Shown piece after piece: positions 1 to 8,095 of a DNA stretch of 17,995 nucleotides. A program made the translations under genes and the position numbers. This DNA comes from Chthonomonas sp. UBA1950. GTDB taxonomy: Bacteria; Armatimonadota; Fimbriimonadia; Fimbriimonadales; Fimbriimonadaceae. The stretch lies in the NCBI GenBank assembly GCA_002336105.1, contig DDEQ01000004.1, forward strand, positions 106,069-124,063. The letters run 5' to 3'. Numbering within the stretch: the first letter of the stretch is position 1; every line of letters starts with the position of its first letter. The notes beneath the pieces were generated by a model that worked only from the letters and a program-made list of their open reading frames with translations, was not told the DNA's origin and made no database searches.

Positions 1-537
1 AGCCATGGTCGTCCACGCTTCCTAAAACTTGCTCTAGCAACCGATCAGAACCAAAAGATTGCCTTTACCGACGGCAGGAGGCTTGCGCGAATCTGGTTGG
101 GAGAATCGCCAGCTTCGGATAAACAGATTTCTCGACTTGGCCCAGACGTTTTTCTTTCGCCGCCAACGCCAGCGGGGCTGGCTTCGACACTACGAGACCG
201 TAAAGCTCCCATTAAAGCGCTCTTGCTTGATCAGTCTTTATTTGCTGGGGTTGGCAACTGGATCGCAGATGAGGTTCTTTACCATGCAGGCATTGCCCCG
301 GCAAGGTTAGGAGGGACACTCTCCGTTGATGAGATAGCAAAACTTTGCGAGACACTTCGTTTTGTAGTCGAAACTGCTGTTGAAGTAGGTGCAGATGCCG
401 AAAAATATCCAGAGAACTGGCTTTTTTCAGCAAGATGGGGAGGCTCAAAGGGTGCAGAGATCATCGATGGATCTCGCATCGTTCGTGAGACTATTGGTGG
501 AAGGACAACTGCTTGGGTGCCTGACCGACAGTCGTAA
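1..537 (+). CDS. mutM: Fpg/Nei-family DNA glycosylase, zinc-less finger type (3' part, start outside window)
   Basis: The frame is open from base 1 to the TAA at 535-537, leaving about 178 C-terminal residues; the N-terminal catalytic Pro/Glu lie upstream of the window. The family removes oxidised bases such as 8-oxoguanine and cleaves at the abasic site. The helix-two-turn-helix segment is clear (LFAGVGNWIADEVLYHAGI). The C-terminus has no Cys4 zinc finger. It ends in GGRTTAWVPDRQS, preceded by EVGADAEKYPENWLF, which resembles the zinc-less tail of plant and fungal FPG proteins and, more distantly, NEIL1. The Arg in GGRTT corresponds to the DNA-contacting finger Arg. The family assignment is from recognised motifs. 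Whether it favours 8-oxoG or oxidised pyrimidines cannot be told from this part. Confidence 0.88.
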   Translation, partial: SHGRPRFLKLALATDQNQKIAFTDGRRLARIWLGESPASDKQISRLGPDVFLSPPTPAGLASTLRDRKAPIKALLLDQSLFAGVGNWIADEVLYHAGIAPARLGGTLSVDEIAKLCETLRFVVETAVEVGADAEKYPENWLFSARWGGSKGAEIIDGSRIVRETIGGRTTAWVPDRQS

Positions 538-614
538 CCCGAACATGCCGATAATAGAATTGCGGGTTTGGTCTTGGGCCGATTGGAACAAAACTGGGTC
601 GCGGGTACTCTGGC

Positions 615-647
615 ATATTGCAGATAGTTTTTGTTGATTTGCAATAT
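615..647. repeat. 8-bp inverted repeat between mutM and clpC
   Basis: ATATTGCA (615-622) and TGCAATAT (640-647) are perfect complements separated by 17 nt, and the inner bases G-A-T / A-T-T extend the pairing with one wobble. No T-run follows, so it is unlikely to terminate mutM. It could be an operator or a leader hairpin for clpC. The gap from 538 to 739 has no gene. I see no convincing CtsR (GGTCAAA direct repeats), CIRCE or HAIR element in it. Confidence 0.35.
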
Positions 648-700
648 CATCTAAAACCCTACCAGCGATGACAAAGTTCATTGGCTCGTAGAAACGTATG

Positions 701-718
701 TGACGGGTTAGCCCGTCA
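701..718 (+). promoter_or_regulatory. 7-bp hairpin next to the clpC ribosome binding site
   Basis: TGACGGG (701-707), loop TTAG, CCCGTCA (712-718) form a perfect 7-bp stem with a four-base loop. The stem ends 8 nt before the AGGAAAG Shine-Dalgarno (727-733) of clpC. In mRNA it would sit just upstream of the 30S landing site, so it may tune translation or mRNA stability, or serve as a palindromic operator. No known chaperone-regulon operator matches it. Its function is inferred from position only. Confidence 0.35.
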
Positions 719-739
719 AGGAAATTAGGAAAGAACAAG

Positions 740-3244
740 ATGTGGCAACGCTTTACAGAACGCGCTAGAAAGGTCGTCTTCTATGCGCAAGAAGAGGCAC
801 AGAAATTTGGGGAGGGTTATGTCTCCACTGAGCATCTGCTATTGGGACTGGTTCGCGAGTCCGACAGCGTCGCCGCGAGGGTCCTTGAGAAACTAGGGAT
901 CAGCCTGAGTCGAATTCGAGCTGAGGTCGAAAAGCAGCTCCCACGAGGAGACGCTCGACCGACTCAAGACATGACTCTAACTCCAAGAGCCAAACGCGTG
1001 ATCGACCTGGCGTACGACGAAGCCAGGAATCTGAATAACAACTATATTGGAACTGAGCACCTTCTTCTTGGGCTTATCCGAGAGGGAGACGGCTTAGCAG
1101 GACGCGTTCTTCAGAAGCTTGGTGTCGAACTTGAGAAAGCTCGACGCGAAGTCATGTCGCTTCAAGATAACGAAACTCAGTCCAAGAGTAGTTCGAGCGG
1201 CAGATCATCGAACGGTGAAAAGTCCAGTTCTAACAAGACCGCCACCCTCGATGAGTTTGGTCGAGACCTAACTGAACTTGCCCGAGAAGGCAAGCTTGAT
1301 CCCGTTGTGGGTCGTCAACCTGAAATCGAGCGCGTCATGCAAATTCTTTGCCGACGCACGAAGAACAATCCATGTTTAATTGGTGAGCCTGGCGTTGGTA
1401 AAACAGCCATTGCTGAAGGTCTTGCCTTAAGAATCGTTTCGGGCGATATTCCCGACATTCTCCGCAACAAGAGAATTGTCTCCCTAGACCTAGCCGGTCT
1501 GGTAGCGGGAACGAAGTATCGTGGCGAATTTGAAGAGCGCATGAAGAAAGTGATGGAAGAGGTTCGAAAGGCCGAGGGCCAAGTCGTACTCTTCATCGAC
1601 GAACTTCATACACTTGTAGGTGCCGGTGCCGCCGAGGGTGCCATCGACGCCAGCAACATCATGAAGCCTGCTTTGGCCCGAGGGGAACTGCAGTGCATCG
1701 GCGCGACAACTCAAGACGAATTTCGAAAGTACATTGAGCGAGATGCCGCCCTTGAGCGACGCTTCCAAGCCGTTAAGGTTAAAGAGCCCAGCGAAGAAGA
1801 AGCGATCGACATCCTTAAGGGGCTTCGAGAAAGATATGAGGCGCACCATCATGTGGAAATCACCGATGATGCACTCCTCGCATCTGTCCAGCTCAGTCAG
1901 CGATATATCAGTGATCGAAGCCTGCCCGATAAGGCAATCGACCTGATTGATGAAGCCGCATCAAAGGTTCGGTTGCAGCAGAGTCTGCCACCAGCCGATG
2001 TTCGTAGCGATCGAGTCAAGCTGACTAAGCTGAAGAGCGAACTTGAGCATCAGCGCAAGAGAGCCTCAGAGGAAGTGATTGAAGCCCTTCAACTCGAAGT
2101 CGATGAGCTAGAAAACAGCATCACCGAACGAGAGGAAGAGTGGCAGAACCAGCCTAAGTCTGAACCGGTTGTCAACGAACATGAAATCGCTGCAATCGTA
2201 CAATCTTGGACTGGCATTCCGGTCACGAAACTCGTCGAGGCAGAAAGCCAGCGACTCCTCAGAATGGAGAGCGACCTTCACGAGCGAATCATCGGTCAGA
2301 AGGACGCTGTCAGCGCAGTTTCACGAGCCATCCGCCGCGCACGAAGTGGCTTGAAGGATCCGAAGCGCCCCATGGGTAGCTTCATCTTCCTCGGCCCTAC
2401 CGGCGTTGGAAAGACGGAACTCGCGAAAGCTCTGGCCGCCTACCTGTACGAAAAGGAAAGCAACATGGTTCGGATCGACATGTCCGAATACATGGAAAGG
2501 TTTGCCGTTTCACGACTCGTTGGTGCCCCTCCAGGATACGTTGGCTATGATGAGGGCGGTCAGTTGACCGAACAGGTTCGCCGAAATCCATATTGCGTTG
2601 TGCTCCTCGATGAGATTGAGAAAGCTCACCCTGAGGTCTTCAACATCCTCCTCCAAGTCATGGAAGACGGACAGTTGACGGACAGTCAGGGTCGCACCGT
2701 GGACTTCCGAAACACGCTCATCATCATGACCTCGAACGTTGGCGTCCGACCAATCGAGTTGGACAAGGGCCTCGGGTTCCGCGACAATCGCATGGACCCG
2801 AACGACCCCAAGACGTACGAGAGCATGAAGAACAAGATGTTGGAAGAGATGAAGAAACTCTTCCGACCCGAGTTCCTGAACCGTGTGGATGAGGTGATCG
2901 TATTCCAACACCTGAGACGAGAAGAGATCCTCGAGATTGCCGATCTGTATCTCAAGCGAGTCAATAGACAAGCTGAGACGATGGGAATCAAGATCGAACT
3001 GAGCGACTCGGTCAAGGATCTTCTCGTCAAAGAAGGATACGACCCGAACCTCGGCGCACGACCCCTGCGAAGAGCTGTTCAACGATTTATCGAAGATCCG
3101 CTCAGCGAAGAGTTCTTACTCGGTCGGTTCCAGTCAGGAGACGTCATCTTGGCTGAGACAGCCGATGATAAGACAGTAATCTTCAAACGGAAGGAACCCG
3201 GCGAGGGTAATTCCGAACTTGAAGTAGCTGGAAGCGCTAGCTAG
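740..3244 (+). CDS. clpC: ClpC AAA+ unfoldase, ATP-dependent Clp protease ATP-binding subunit
   Basis: At 834 aa this is close to usual ClpC size. It unfolds substrates and feeds them to ClpP in the cytosol. Two Clp-N repeats (residues ~1-140) are followed by a Ser/Gly/Asn-rich linker (~145-165). AAA-1 has Walker A GEPGVGKT (215-222), Walker B ending IDEL (286-289) and the Arg pair of ALERRF. A short coiled middle domain (~425-475) lacks the clear UVR signature of Bacillus ClpC. AAA-2 has Walker A GPTGVGKT (552-559), Walker B VVLLDE (620-625), sensor-1 TSN and sensor-2 GARPLRR (772-778). LGF (678-680) fits the [LIV]-G-[FL] ClpP-docking tripeptide, so a ClpP partner is expected elsewhere. The ATG is fixed by AGGAAAG six bases upstream. 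The last bases overlap the convergent plsC. Confidence 0.97.
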   Translation: MWQRFTERARKVVFYAQEEAQKFGEGYVSTEHLLLGLVRESDSVAARVLEKLGISLSRIRAEVEKQLPRGDARPTQDMTLTPRAKRVIDLAYDEARNLNNNYIGTEHLLLGLIREGDGLAGRVLQKLGVELEKARREVMSLQDNETQSKSSSSGRSSNGEKSSSNKTATLDEFGRDLTELAREGKLDPVVGRQPEIERVMQILCRRTKNNPCLIGEPGVGKTAIAEGLALRIVSGDIPDILRNKRIVSLDLAGLVAGTKYRGEFEERMKKVMEEVRKAEGQVVLFIDELHTLVGAGAAEGAIDASNIMKPALARGELQCIGATTQDEFRKYIERDAALERRFQAVKVKEPSEEEAIDILKGLRERYEAHHHVEITDDALLASVQLSQRYISDRSLPDKAIDLIDEAASKVRLQQSLPPADVRSDRVKLTKLKSELEHQRKRASEEVIEALQLEVDELENSITEREEEWQNQPKSEPVVNEHEIAAIVQSWTGIPVTKLVEAESQRLLRMESDLHERIIGQKDAVSAVSRAIRRARSGLKDPKRPMGSFIFLGPTGVGKTELAKALAAYLYEKESNMVRIDMSEYMERFAVSRLVGAPPGYVGYDEGGQLTEQVRRNPYCVVLLDEIEKAHPEVFNILLQVMEDGQLTDSQGRTVDFRNTLIIMTSNVGVRPIELDKGLGFRDNRMDPNDPKTYESMKNKMLEEMKKLFRPEFLNRVDEVIVFQHLRREEILEIADLYLKRVNRQAETMGIKIELSDSVKDLLVKEGYDPNLGARPLRRAVQRFIEDPLSEEFLLGRFQSGDVILAETADDKTVIFKRKEPGEGNSELEVAGSAS

Positions 3245-3920
3245 ACAAAGAATCGCTCCTCAACTCTGGGGAGCGATTTTGATTTGTGAGGGTCCGCAGC
3301 TCCGCTTCGACCCATACCATGATAGTCTGTTCGGAATCAGACTTCGAGAATTCCTTCGGTTCCCCCCAATTCACCCACATGGCGCGGAAAGCTGGTCGGA
3401 GAATGGTGCTTCCATAGGGGATCACTCGATCAGTTCCAACAACTCCCGCGCAAATCACCGGGACACCGGCCATTCTAATGATCAGGGCTATCCCTGGCTT
3501 TAGCTCTTGAAGTTTTCCGTCTTCACTTAGCTGGCCTTCTGGGAATACTCCAACCGCCTCGCCAGCTTTGAGAAGAGTGACCGCATGTTTAATAGAAGAT
3601 CTATCGGCCTCCCCTCGCTTTACAGGAAAAGCTCCGTGGGCTCGAAGAGCCCACCTAATTGACCACATCTCAAATAGCTCGCTTTTAGCCATATAGCGAA
3701 TAGGCCGAGGGCAAGCCATTTGCACCGCAACAGGGTCAGCATCACTAATGTGGTTGGAAAGGATGAGTAGACCGGGATGTTTAGGAACTTTCTTCTTGTC
3801 GCGAGTTCGTAAGGGGCCACACAAGAACAGGATTGTGCCAAAAATGAGACGGGCAAGCGGCAAAAGGATCCACCGATCAACTGTGAAGTTCGGTATTTTG
3901 TGCTTGGGATCGTCCGCCAT
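3237..3920 (-). CDS. plsC: 1-acyl-sn-glycerol-3-phosphate acyltransferase (PlsC-type)
   Basis: This membrane-associated acyltransferase makes phosphatidic acid from lysophosphatidate in phospholipid synthesis. Motif I is NHISDAD, carrying the HX4D catalytic pair (H57, D62 in the 227-aa form). Motif II is GAFPVKRGEADR, motif III FPEGQLSEDG and motif IV AGVPVICAGVVG. Motif III normally reads FPEGTRS; here Gln-Leu replaces Thr-Arg, a mild oddity. A hydrophobic segment at ~18-36 probably anchors the enzyme. I chose the ATG at 3920 over the TTG one codon earlier because AGAGG lies 7 nt before that ATG. It overlaps the 3' end of purN by 44 bp, which implies co-transcription with purN. At its 3' end it overlaps clpC by 8 bp. 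Confidence 0.9.
   Translation of the reverse strand: MADDPKHKIPNFTVDRWILLPLARLIFGTILFLCGPLRTRDKKKVPKHPGLLILSNHISDADPVAVQMACPRPIRYMAKSELFEMWSIRWALRAHGAFPVKRGEADRSSIKHAVTLLKAGEAVGVFPEGQLSEDGKLQELKPGIALIIRMAGVPVICAGVVGTDRVIPYGSTILRPAFRAMWVNWGEPKEFSKSDSEQTIMVWVEAELRTLTNQNRSPELRSDSLSS
3251..3280 (+). terminator. Rho-independent terminator of clpC
   Basis: AATCGCTCC (3251-3259) pairs perfectly with GGAGCGATT (3270-3278), giving a 9-bp stem with a 10-nt loop, followed by TT and then GATTT. It begins 7 nt after the clpC stop codon. The whole hairpin lies inside the 3' coding end of the convergent plsC, so the same bases also encode part of its tail (…PELRSDSLSS). Confidence 0.75.
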
Positions 3921-4485
3921 CAATTAACCTCTTGAGCGCAATAGGATACGCTTTGTGTTCTAACTCTAATACTTTGGCCGCAACCTCATCAGCAGTATCG
4001 CAGGAATCAACAGAAACTTTCAATTGCAGTAGAATTGGACCTTCGTCGTATTTCTCGTTGACGAGGTGAACGGTACACCCGGACTCCGTTTCCCCAGCCG
4101 CGACGACTGCTTCGTGGACGTGATGACCATACATACCTCTTCCGCCGAATTTTGGCAATAAAGCTGGATGAATGTTTAAGACTCTATCCGGGAGCAATTT
4201 CAGAACTTCGTTCGGCAGAATTCGCATAAACCCGGCTAGACAAAGATAATCGCAACCTAGTAGGGCATCGCAAAGGCGTAACCCAAAATCATCGCCGTAA
4301 GGCACGATACGAACTTCGACACCAAGTTCGCTCGCCACGACTGCCGCGCCTGATCCTTCTGAAGGGGATATAACGCGTACGATCTCAGCGGGATACTCTG
4401 CGTCATGAGTTGCCTCGATGAGCGCACGCATGTTACTGCCTCTCCCCTTGGCGCCGACTAAGATTGCCACTTTAGCTTTTCCCAT
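3877..4485 (-). CDS. purN: Phosphoribosylglycinamide formyltransferase (GAR transformylase)
   Basis: This folate-dependent enzyme transfers the formyl group of 10-formyl-THF to GAR, an early step of de novo purine synthesis in the cytosol. It is 202 aa, of normal length. The phosphate-binding loop is GRGSNM (14-19). The catalytic Asn-His pair is in LNIHPALLPKF (N104, H106), and the partner Asp is in KYDEGPILLQ (D147). LAGFMRILP is the usual folate-side motif. The ATG at 4485 has no strong Shine-Dalgarno. The gene leads the purN-plsC pair. The upstream neighbour, the hybrid kinase, is divergent, with only about 130 bp between starts. Confidence 0.95.
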   Translation of the reverse strand: MGKAKVAILVGAKGRGSNMRALIEATHDAEYPAEIVRVISPSEGSGAAVVASELGVEVRIVPYGDDFGLRLCDALLGCDYLCLAGFMRILPNEVLKLLPDRVLNIHPALLPKFGGRGMYGHHVHEAVVAAGETESGCTVHLVNEKYDEGPILLQLKVSVDSCDTADEVAAKVLELEHKAYPIALKRLIDGGRSQAQNTELHS

Positions 4486-4617
4486 TCCGCAAATAGATTA
4501 CTTGCTGGAAACCTCAGATCTTCGATTGGGTGGTCTGATAATTCCCAGCCTAATTCATGTGCCTTTGTGATTCTATGTGGGACACCGCCTAAACTTACCG
4601 ATAATAGACTCCTAGCC

Positions 4618-6750
4618 GTGGCGCAAAGGATTTCAACTAAGAAGAGATTTATCCTCCTAAACGCAGTTTGTACGTTTGGGACGTTTTTGATGTTGATCAC
4701 TTGGTTCGTGCATGAAACAACGCGCGCCGAAGGCTTAAAAGCTAACCTCAGTAGACAATTCAACACTCAGCTTAGAGCTGCTGTCCGCCGTGAATCGGAC
4801 CTTATCATCGCGTTTGCGGACAACTACACACCTTGGGACGATTTTGCGAATTTCGTTAGAAAGCCGACCGGTAGTTTCTATAAGGAGCAAGTCGATTCTT
4901 CTTACAAGACCTATAACGCATCCGGAAGCAGAACATTCAACATTAGTAGAAAGCTCGTTGCCCAGGGTTACGAGTCTGCAACGACGGAACTGACGCAAGT
5001 TCCGTTACCTGCTGAAGCTTTTGATAAGGCTATACGTTCCCGATCTGTCGTCCACTTTTTCTCCCGACATCATAACAAAGTCTATGAGTGGACTGGTGCG
5101 GTCATTACTTCGACTGTTGACATTCACCGAAAGGGGAAAGTAAGCGGCTACTTTTTTGTCCTTCGTGAATGGGATCGGGATGTACTCTCCTCCGTATCTA
5201 GCACGGCTGGAGCAACCAGGGTTCAATTCACTCCACTCATAACAGATGACAGTTGGAGCGACCTAAAAGCTGAAATGCAATTACCAAGCATAGGAGGTGG
5301 AAGAGATTACATCCTCTTTGCGACTTGCGACGTGCCCTGGCTACAACAAAACAGGCAGGCAGGATGGGTTGTTGTTTTGGCTGGTGGAGTGTTCATTCTG
5401 CTCGGTGGACTCCTGTTTTCTACCTCGATGTCGATTTGGATTCTAAAGCCCCTGAAGCGAATCACAAACCTTCTCGGCGGCACTGATCTCGAAACAGAAC
5501 AGCACTCAGAACCTGAGTTCCAGGTTCTCGAAAAACTGATCACACGACACAAAGCACAAACAGAAATCCTTGAGAGCGCCCTTGATGAAATCACCACCGC
5601 TCAAAGGCAGGCGGCAAACGCCAATTCAGCAAAGAGTCGATTTCTCGCGAACATGAGTCACGAGATCCGAACACCTATGAATGGCATTATCGGAATGCTC
5701 GACCTCGTTGAAATGAGTAGCCTTGATGGAACCACATATGATCACATAACCTCAGCAAAACAGTCCGCCGAATCCCTACTGAGTTTGCTCAATGACATTC
5801 TTGATTTCGCAAAGATTGAGGCTGGCCGAATTGAAATCGAGTGCATTCCTCTCGATTTATCGAAGATGCAACACGAAGTTATTACGATGTTCACGCCGTT
5901 GGCGTCACAGACGAACATCAGCCTGGTTGCCGAGTTCGATATGGAACCAAATTGGCGGCTTGGTGACCCGCACAGATTAAGACAAATTCTCATTAATCTG
6001 GTTGGAAACGCTATCAAATTCACTGATCAAGGATCAGTTGCTCTCAATTTCAGGTCGCGTAACGATCTGGTTTACATTGAAGTGAGAGACACTGGTTGCG
6101 GAATTTCGCCAGATCGACAAGCAGCGGTTTTTGATCCATTCTTACAAGCCGACCAATCCGTTACTCGAACCAAAGGCGGTACTGGCTTAGGTTTGACAAT
6201 CTGCGCCAACCTTATACAACTGATGGGTGGGGAACTCCGACTTGAAAGTGATTTGGGCAAAGGATCTGTGTTTTCGTTCGAGGTTCAACTTCCAGTTACC
6301 GCGAAGCCACAGGAGGTGGTTGAAAATAGAGCAACCACAGGTGTCACCAACTTGCTAGGGCTTCACATACTCTTGGCAGAAGACAATCCTACAAATCAAA
6401 AAGTTGCCGCAAAAATGCTGTCGCGTTTAGGTTGCACTTGCGTTCTAGCTGAGAACGGAGAGATCGCCGTCGAGTACGCCATGAATCAAAACTTTGACGC
6501 GATTCTGATGGACCTTCAGATGCCGGTGCTCGGAGGTTTGGATGCAGCAAAGATCATTCGGTGCAAAGAGGTTGAGGCTGGTATCGAACCCAAACCAATC
6601 ATTGCAGTCACCGCAAATGCGTTTGCAGAAGACCAAAGAGCTTGTCAAGAAGTGGGCATGAACGGCTTTATCAGCAAACCGTTCATGCTTTCGGACCTAT
6701 GTGCAGCGCTCGAACGCTACACACGCGCTAACTCGTCTAAAGCAGCTTAG
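4618..6750 (+). CDS. CHASE4-domain hybrid sensor histidine kinase with receiver domain
   Basis: This membrane sensor kinase has 710 aa from the GTG at 4618. A basic N-terminus (QRISTKKR) precedes TM1 (~11-32). The extracytoplasmic domain has the CHASE4 hallmark YTPWDDF (70-76). TM2 is at ~249-275, followed by a coiled segment. The H-box FLANMSHEIRTPMNG has phospho-acceptor H348. The HATPase domain has N-box LINLVGNAIKF, G1 DTGCGIS (491-497) and G2 GGTGLGL (520-526). The receiver (~583-700) has acidic residues AEDN, phospho-acceptor D632 in MDLQMP, and K687. It lacks an output domain and has no adjacent regulator or Hpt, so it is an orphan and the ligand is unknown. A GTG at 4567 would add 17 residues. 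I prefer 4618 because GATAAT, a -10-like hexamer, lies at 4600-4605; the mRNA would then be nearly leaderless. Neither start has a Shine-Dalgarno. Confidence 0.9.
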   Translation: MAQRISTKKRFILLNAVCTFGTFLMLITWFVHETTRAEGLKANLSRQFNTQLRAAVRRESDLIIAFADNYTPWDDFANFVRKPTGSFYKEQVDSSYKTYNASGSRTFNISRKLVAQGYESATTELTQVPLPAEAFDKAIRSRSVVHFFSRHHNKVYEWTGAVITSTVDIHRKGKVSGYFFVLREWDRDVLSSVSSTAGATRVQFTPLITDDSWSDLKAEMQLPSIGGGRDYILFATCDVPWLQQNRQAGWVVVLAGGVFILLGGLLFSTSMSIWILKPLKRITNLLGGTDLETEQHSEPEFQVLEKLITRHKAQTEILESALDEITTAQRQAANANSAKSRFLANMSHEIRTPMNGIIGMLDLVEMSSLDGTTYDHITSAKQSAESLLSLLNDILDFAKIEAGRIEIECIPLDLSKMQHEVITMFTPLASQTNISLVAEFDMEPNWRLGDPHRLRQILINLVGNAIKFTDQGSVALNFRSRNDLVYIEVRDTGCGISPDRQAAVFDPFLQADQSVTRTKGGTGLGLTICANLIQLMGGELRLESDLGKGSVFSFEVQLPVTAKPQEVVENRATTGVTNLLGLHILLAEDNPTNQKVAAKMLSRLGCTCVLAENGEIAVEYAMNQNFDAILMDLQMPVLGGLDAAKIIRCKEVEAGIEPKPIIAVTANAFAEDQRACQEVGMNGFISKPFMLSDLCAALERYTRANSSKAA

Positions 6751-7915
6751 AAGAGTTCGAAGTGTCTTCCCACGGGAAGGCGGAGTTGCCAAAGTGACCA
6801 TTCTTTGCGGTTGGCAAGTACTTCACATTCAACAATCCTAGAAGATTGATAATCCCTTCTGGGGTGAGGTCGTATGCCTCTCGAATGCGCTTACTGATTT
6901 CCGATGGATCAATTGTCTCGGTGCCAAAGGTATCCACGTTCACAGCGACCGGTTCGGCAACGCCAATAGCATAGGCTAACTGAATCACACAGCGGTCTGC
7001 TAGGCCTGCGGCAACAACGTTCTTAGCGATATATCGGGCAACATAGGCTGCTGACCGGTCTACCTTCGTTGGGTCTTTGCCACTGAAAGCGCCGCCACCA
7101 TGAGGCGCCATGCCACCATAGGTGTCAACAATGATCTTTCGCCCTGTCACGCCGGTATCGCCTTGAGGGCCACCGATCACAAACTTGCCCGTGGGGTTGA
7201 TATGCAGCAAGGGCTCGCCCTGAATGTATTCGGTGTAATTAGCCAAAACCGGCTTAATGACTTCAGCATTCACCATCGCCTGAACAGCTTCAAGCTTGAG
7301 CGCGTCCACATGCTGATGCGAAAGCACAATTGTGTTGATTCGGACTGGTTTGCCTTTATCGTCGTATTCAACCGAAACTTGGCTCTTAGCATCTGGCAGG
7401 AGTAATGGACCGGTGCCGCTCTTAGCTTGCTCTTCGCGAACTTCAACTGACTTTCGAACGAGCGCGTGAGCGATGCTCAAAGGCAAAGGCATCAGCTCTG
7501 GAGTCTCTCGGGTGGCATATCCAAACATCATGCCCTGGTCACCAGCACCGACCTTCTTGTCCGACTTATGCGCAGCGTTCTTATCGACGCCTTGAGCGAT
7601 GTCGGCACTTTGCTCCTGAATTGCTACGAGCACTCCACAAGTTCGACCGTCAAACCCGTAATCGGTATCGGTATAACCTGCGCTACTAATCGTCTCTCGA
7701 ACGACCTTAGCAACATCAACATAACCTTCTGTTCGCACCTCACCGGCAACAACAGCAACACCACGAGTCAAAAGTGTTTCCACAGCGACACGGGTTTGTC
7801 CTTTGTATTCGGGAGCTTCGTTTTCGAAGAAGGCGTCAAGAAGGGCGTCGGAAATCTGGTCAGCAAGCTTATCGGGATGCCCGACGCTAACGCTTTCAGA
7901 AGTGTAAATTCTCAT
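6737..7915 (-). CDS. metK: S-adenosylmethionine synthetase
   Basis: Makes S-adenosylmethionine from methionine and ATP, releasing phosphate and pyrophosphate; cytosolic, normally a homotetramer. At 392 aa it has family length. The N-terminal ATP-site motif is TSESVSVGHPDKLADQISD (5-23). The two family signatures are GAGDQGMMFGYA (123-134) and the P-loop-like GGGAFSGKDPTKVDRSAAY (273-291). The ATG at 7915 has only a weak ribosome binding site. The 3' end overlaps the convergent kinase gene by 14 bp. I looked for a SAM riboswitch in the upstream 230 bp and recognised none. Confidence 0.97.
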   Translation of the reverse strand: MRIYTSESVSVGHPDKLADQISDALLDAFFENEAPEYKGQTRVAVETLLTRGVAVVAGEVRTEGYVDVAKVVRETISSAGYTDTDYGFDGRTCGVLVAIQEQSADIAQGVDKNAAHKSDKKVGAGDQGMMFGYATRETPELMPLPLSIAHALVRKSVEVREEQAKSGTGPLLLPDAKSQVSVEYDDKGKPVRINTIVLSHQHVDALKLEAVQAMVNAEVIKPVLANYTEYIQGEPLLHINPTGKFVIGGPQGDTGVTGRKIIVDTYGGMAPHGGGAFSGKDPTKVDRSAAYVARYIAKNVVAAGLADRCVIQLAYAIGVAEPVAVNVDTFGTETIDPSEISKRIREAYDLTPEGIINLLGLLNVKYLPTAKNGHFGNSAFPWEDTSNSSKLL

Positions 7916-7960
7916 GCTCGTAAGTGAATAGATTACCCCTTGCGAACCTATTAGGACAGA

Positions 7961-8095
7961 GTGCAGTTCGGAGGAGACCTACAGATCGAAGGCAAACCTT
8001 ACGAAGTGACTTTCAAACAATCGCAAATTACCTACTGGACCCTGTCGCTTAGGATCGAATTCCGCCTGATTCTGACCGCTTGTGCCCGCGTATAA
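7961..8095 (+). other. Short open frame (44 codons), possible gene remnant
   Basis: A GTG at 7961, directly after an in-frame TAG (7952-7954), opens 44 codons ending in TAA (8093-8095). The first part reads like a beta-strand-rich protein (VQFGGDLQIEGKPYEVTF). There is no Shine-Dalgarno and no recognisable family. It may be a decayed gene fragment or chance. Apart from this and the palindrome at 8092-8142, the gap 7916-8147 shows nothing else. Confidence 0.15.

Noticed and set aside
538..739. CtsR or CIRCE operator before clpC
   Set aside because: Neither the GGTCAAA direct repeats nor TTAGCACTC/GAGTGCTAA is present.
1315..3082. Long minus-strand open frames opposite clpC (e.g. 2510-3082, 190 codons)
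   Set aside because: They lie antisense to a full-length, motif-complete ClpC and have no recognisable domains; they follow from codon composition.
4458..4766. 102-codon minus-strand frame between purN and the kinase
   Set aside because: It overlaps the kinase N-terminus including its first membrane span, lacks a ribosome binding site and resembles no family.
7916..8090. SAM riboswitch upstream of metK
   Set aside because: I could not find the conserved core of a SAM-class riboswitch or a terminator between it and the ATG.
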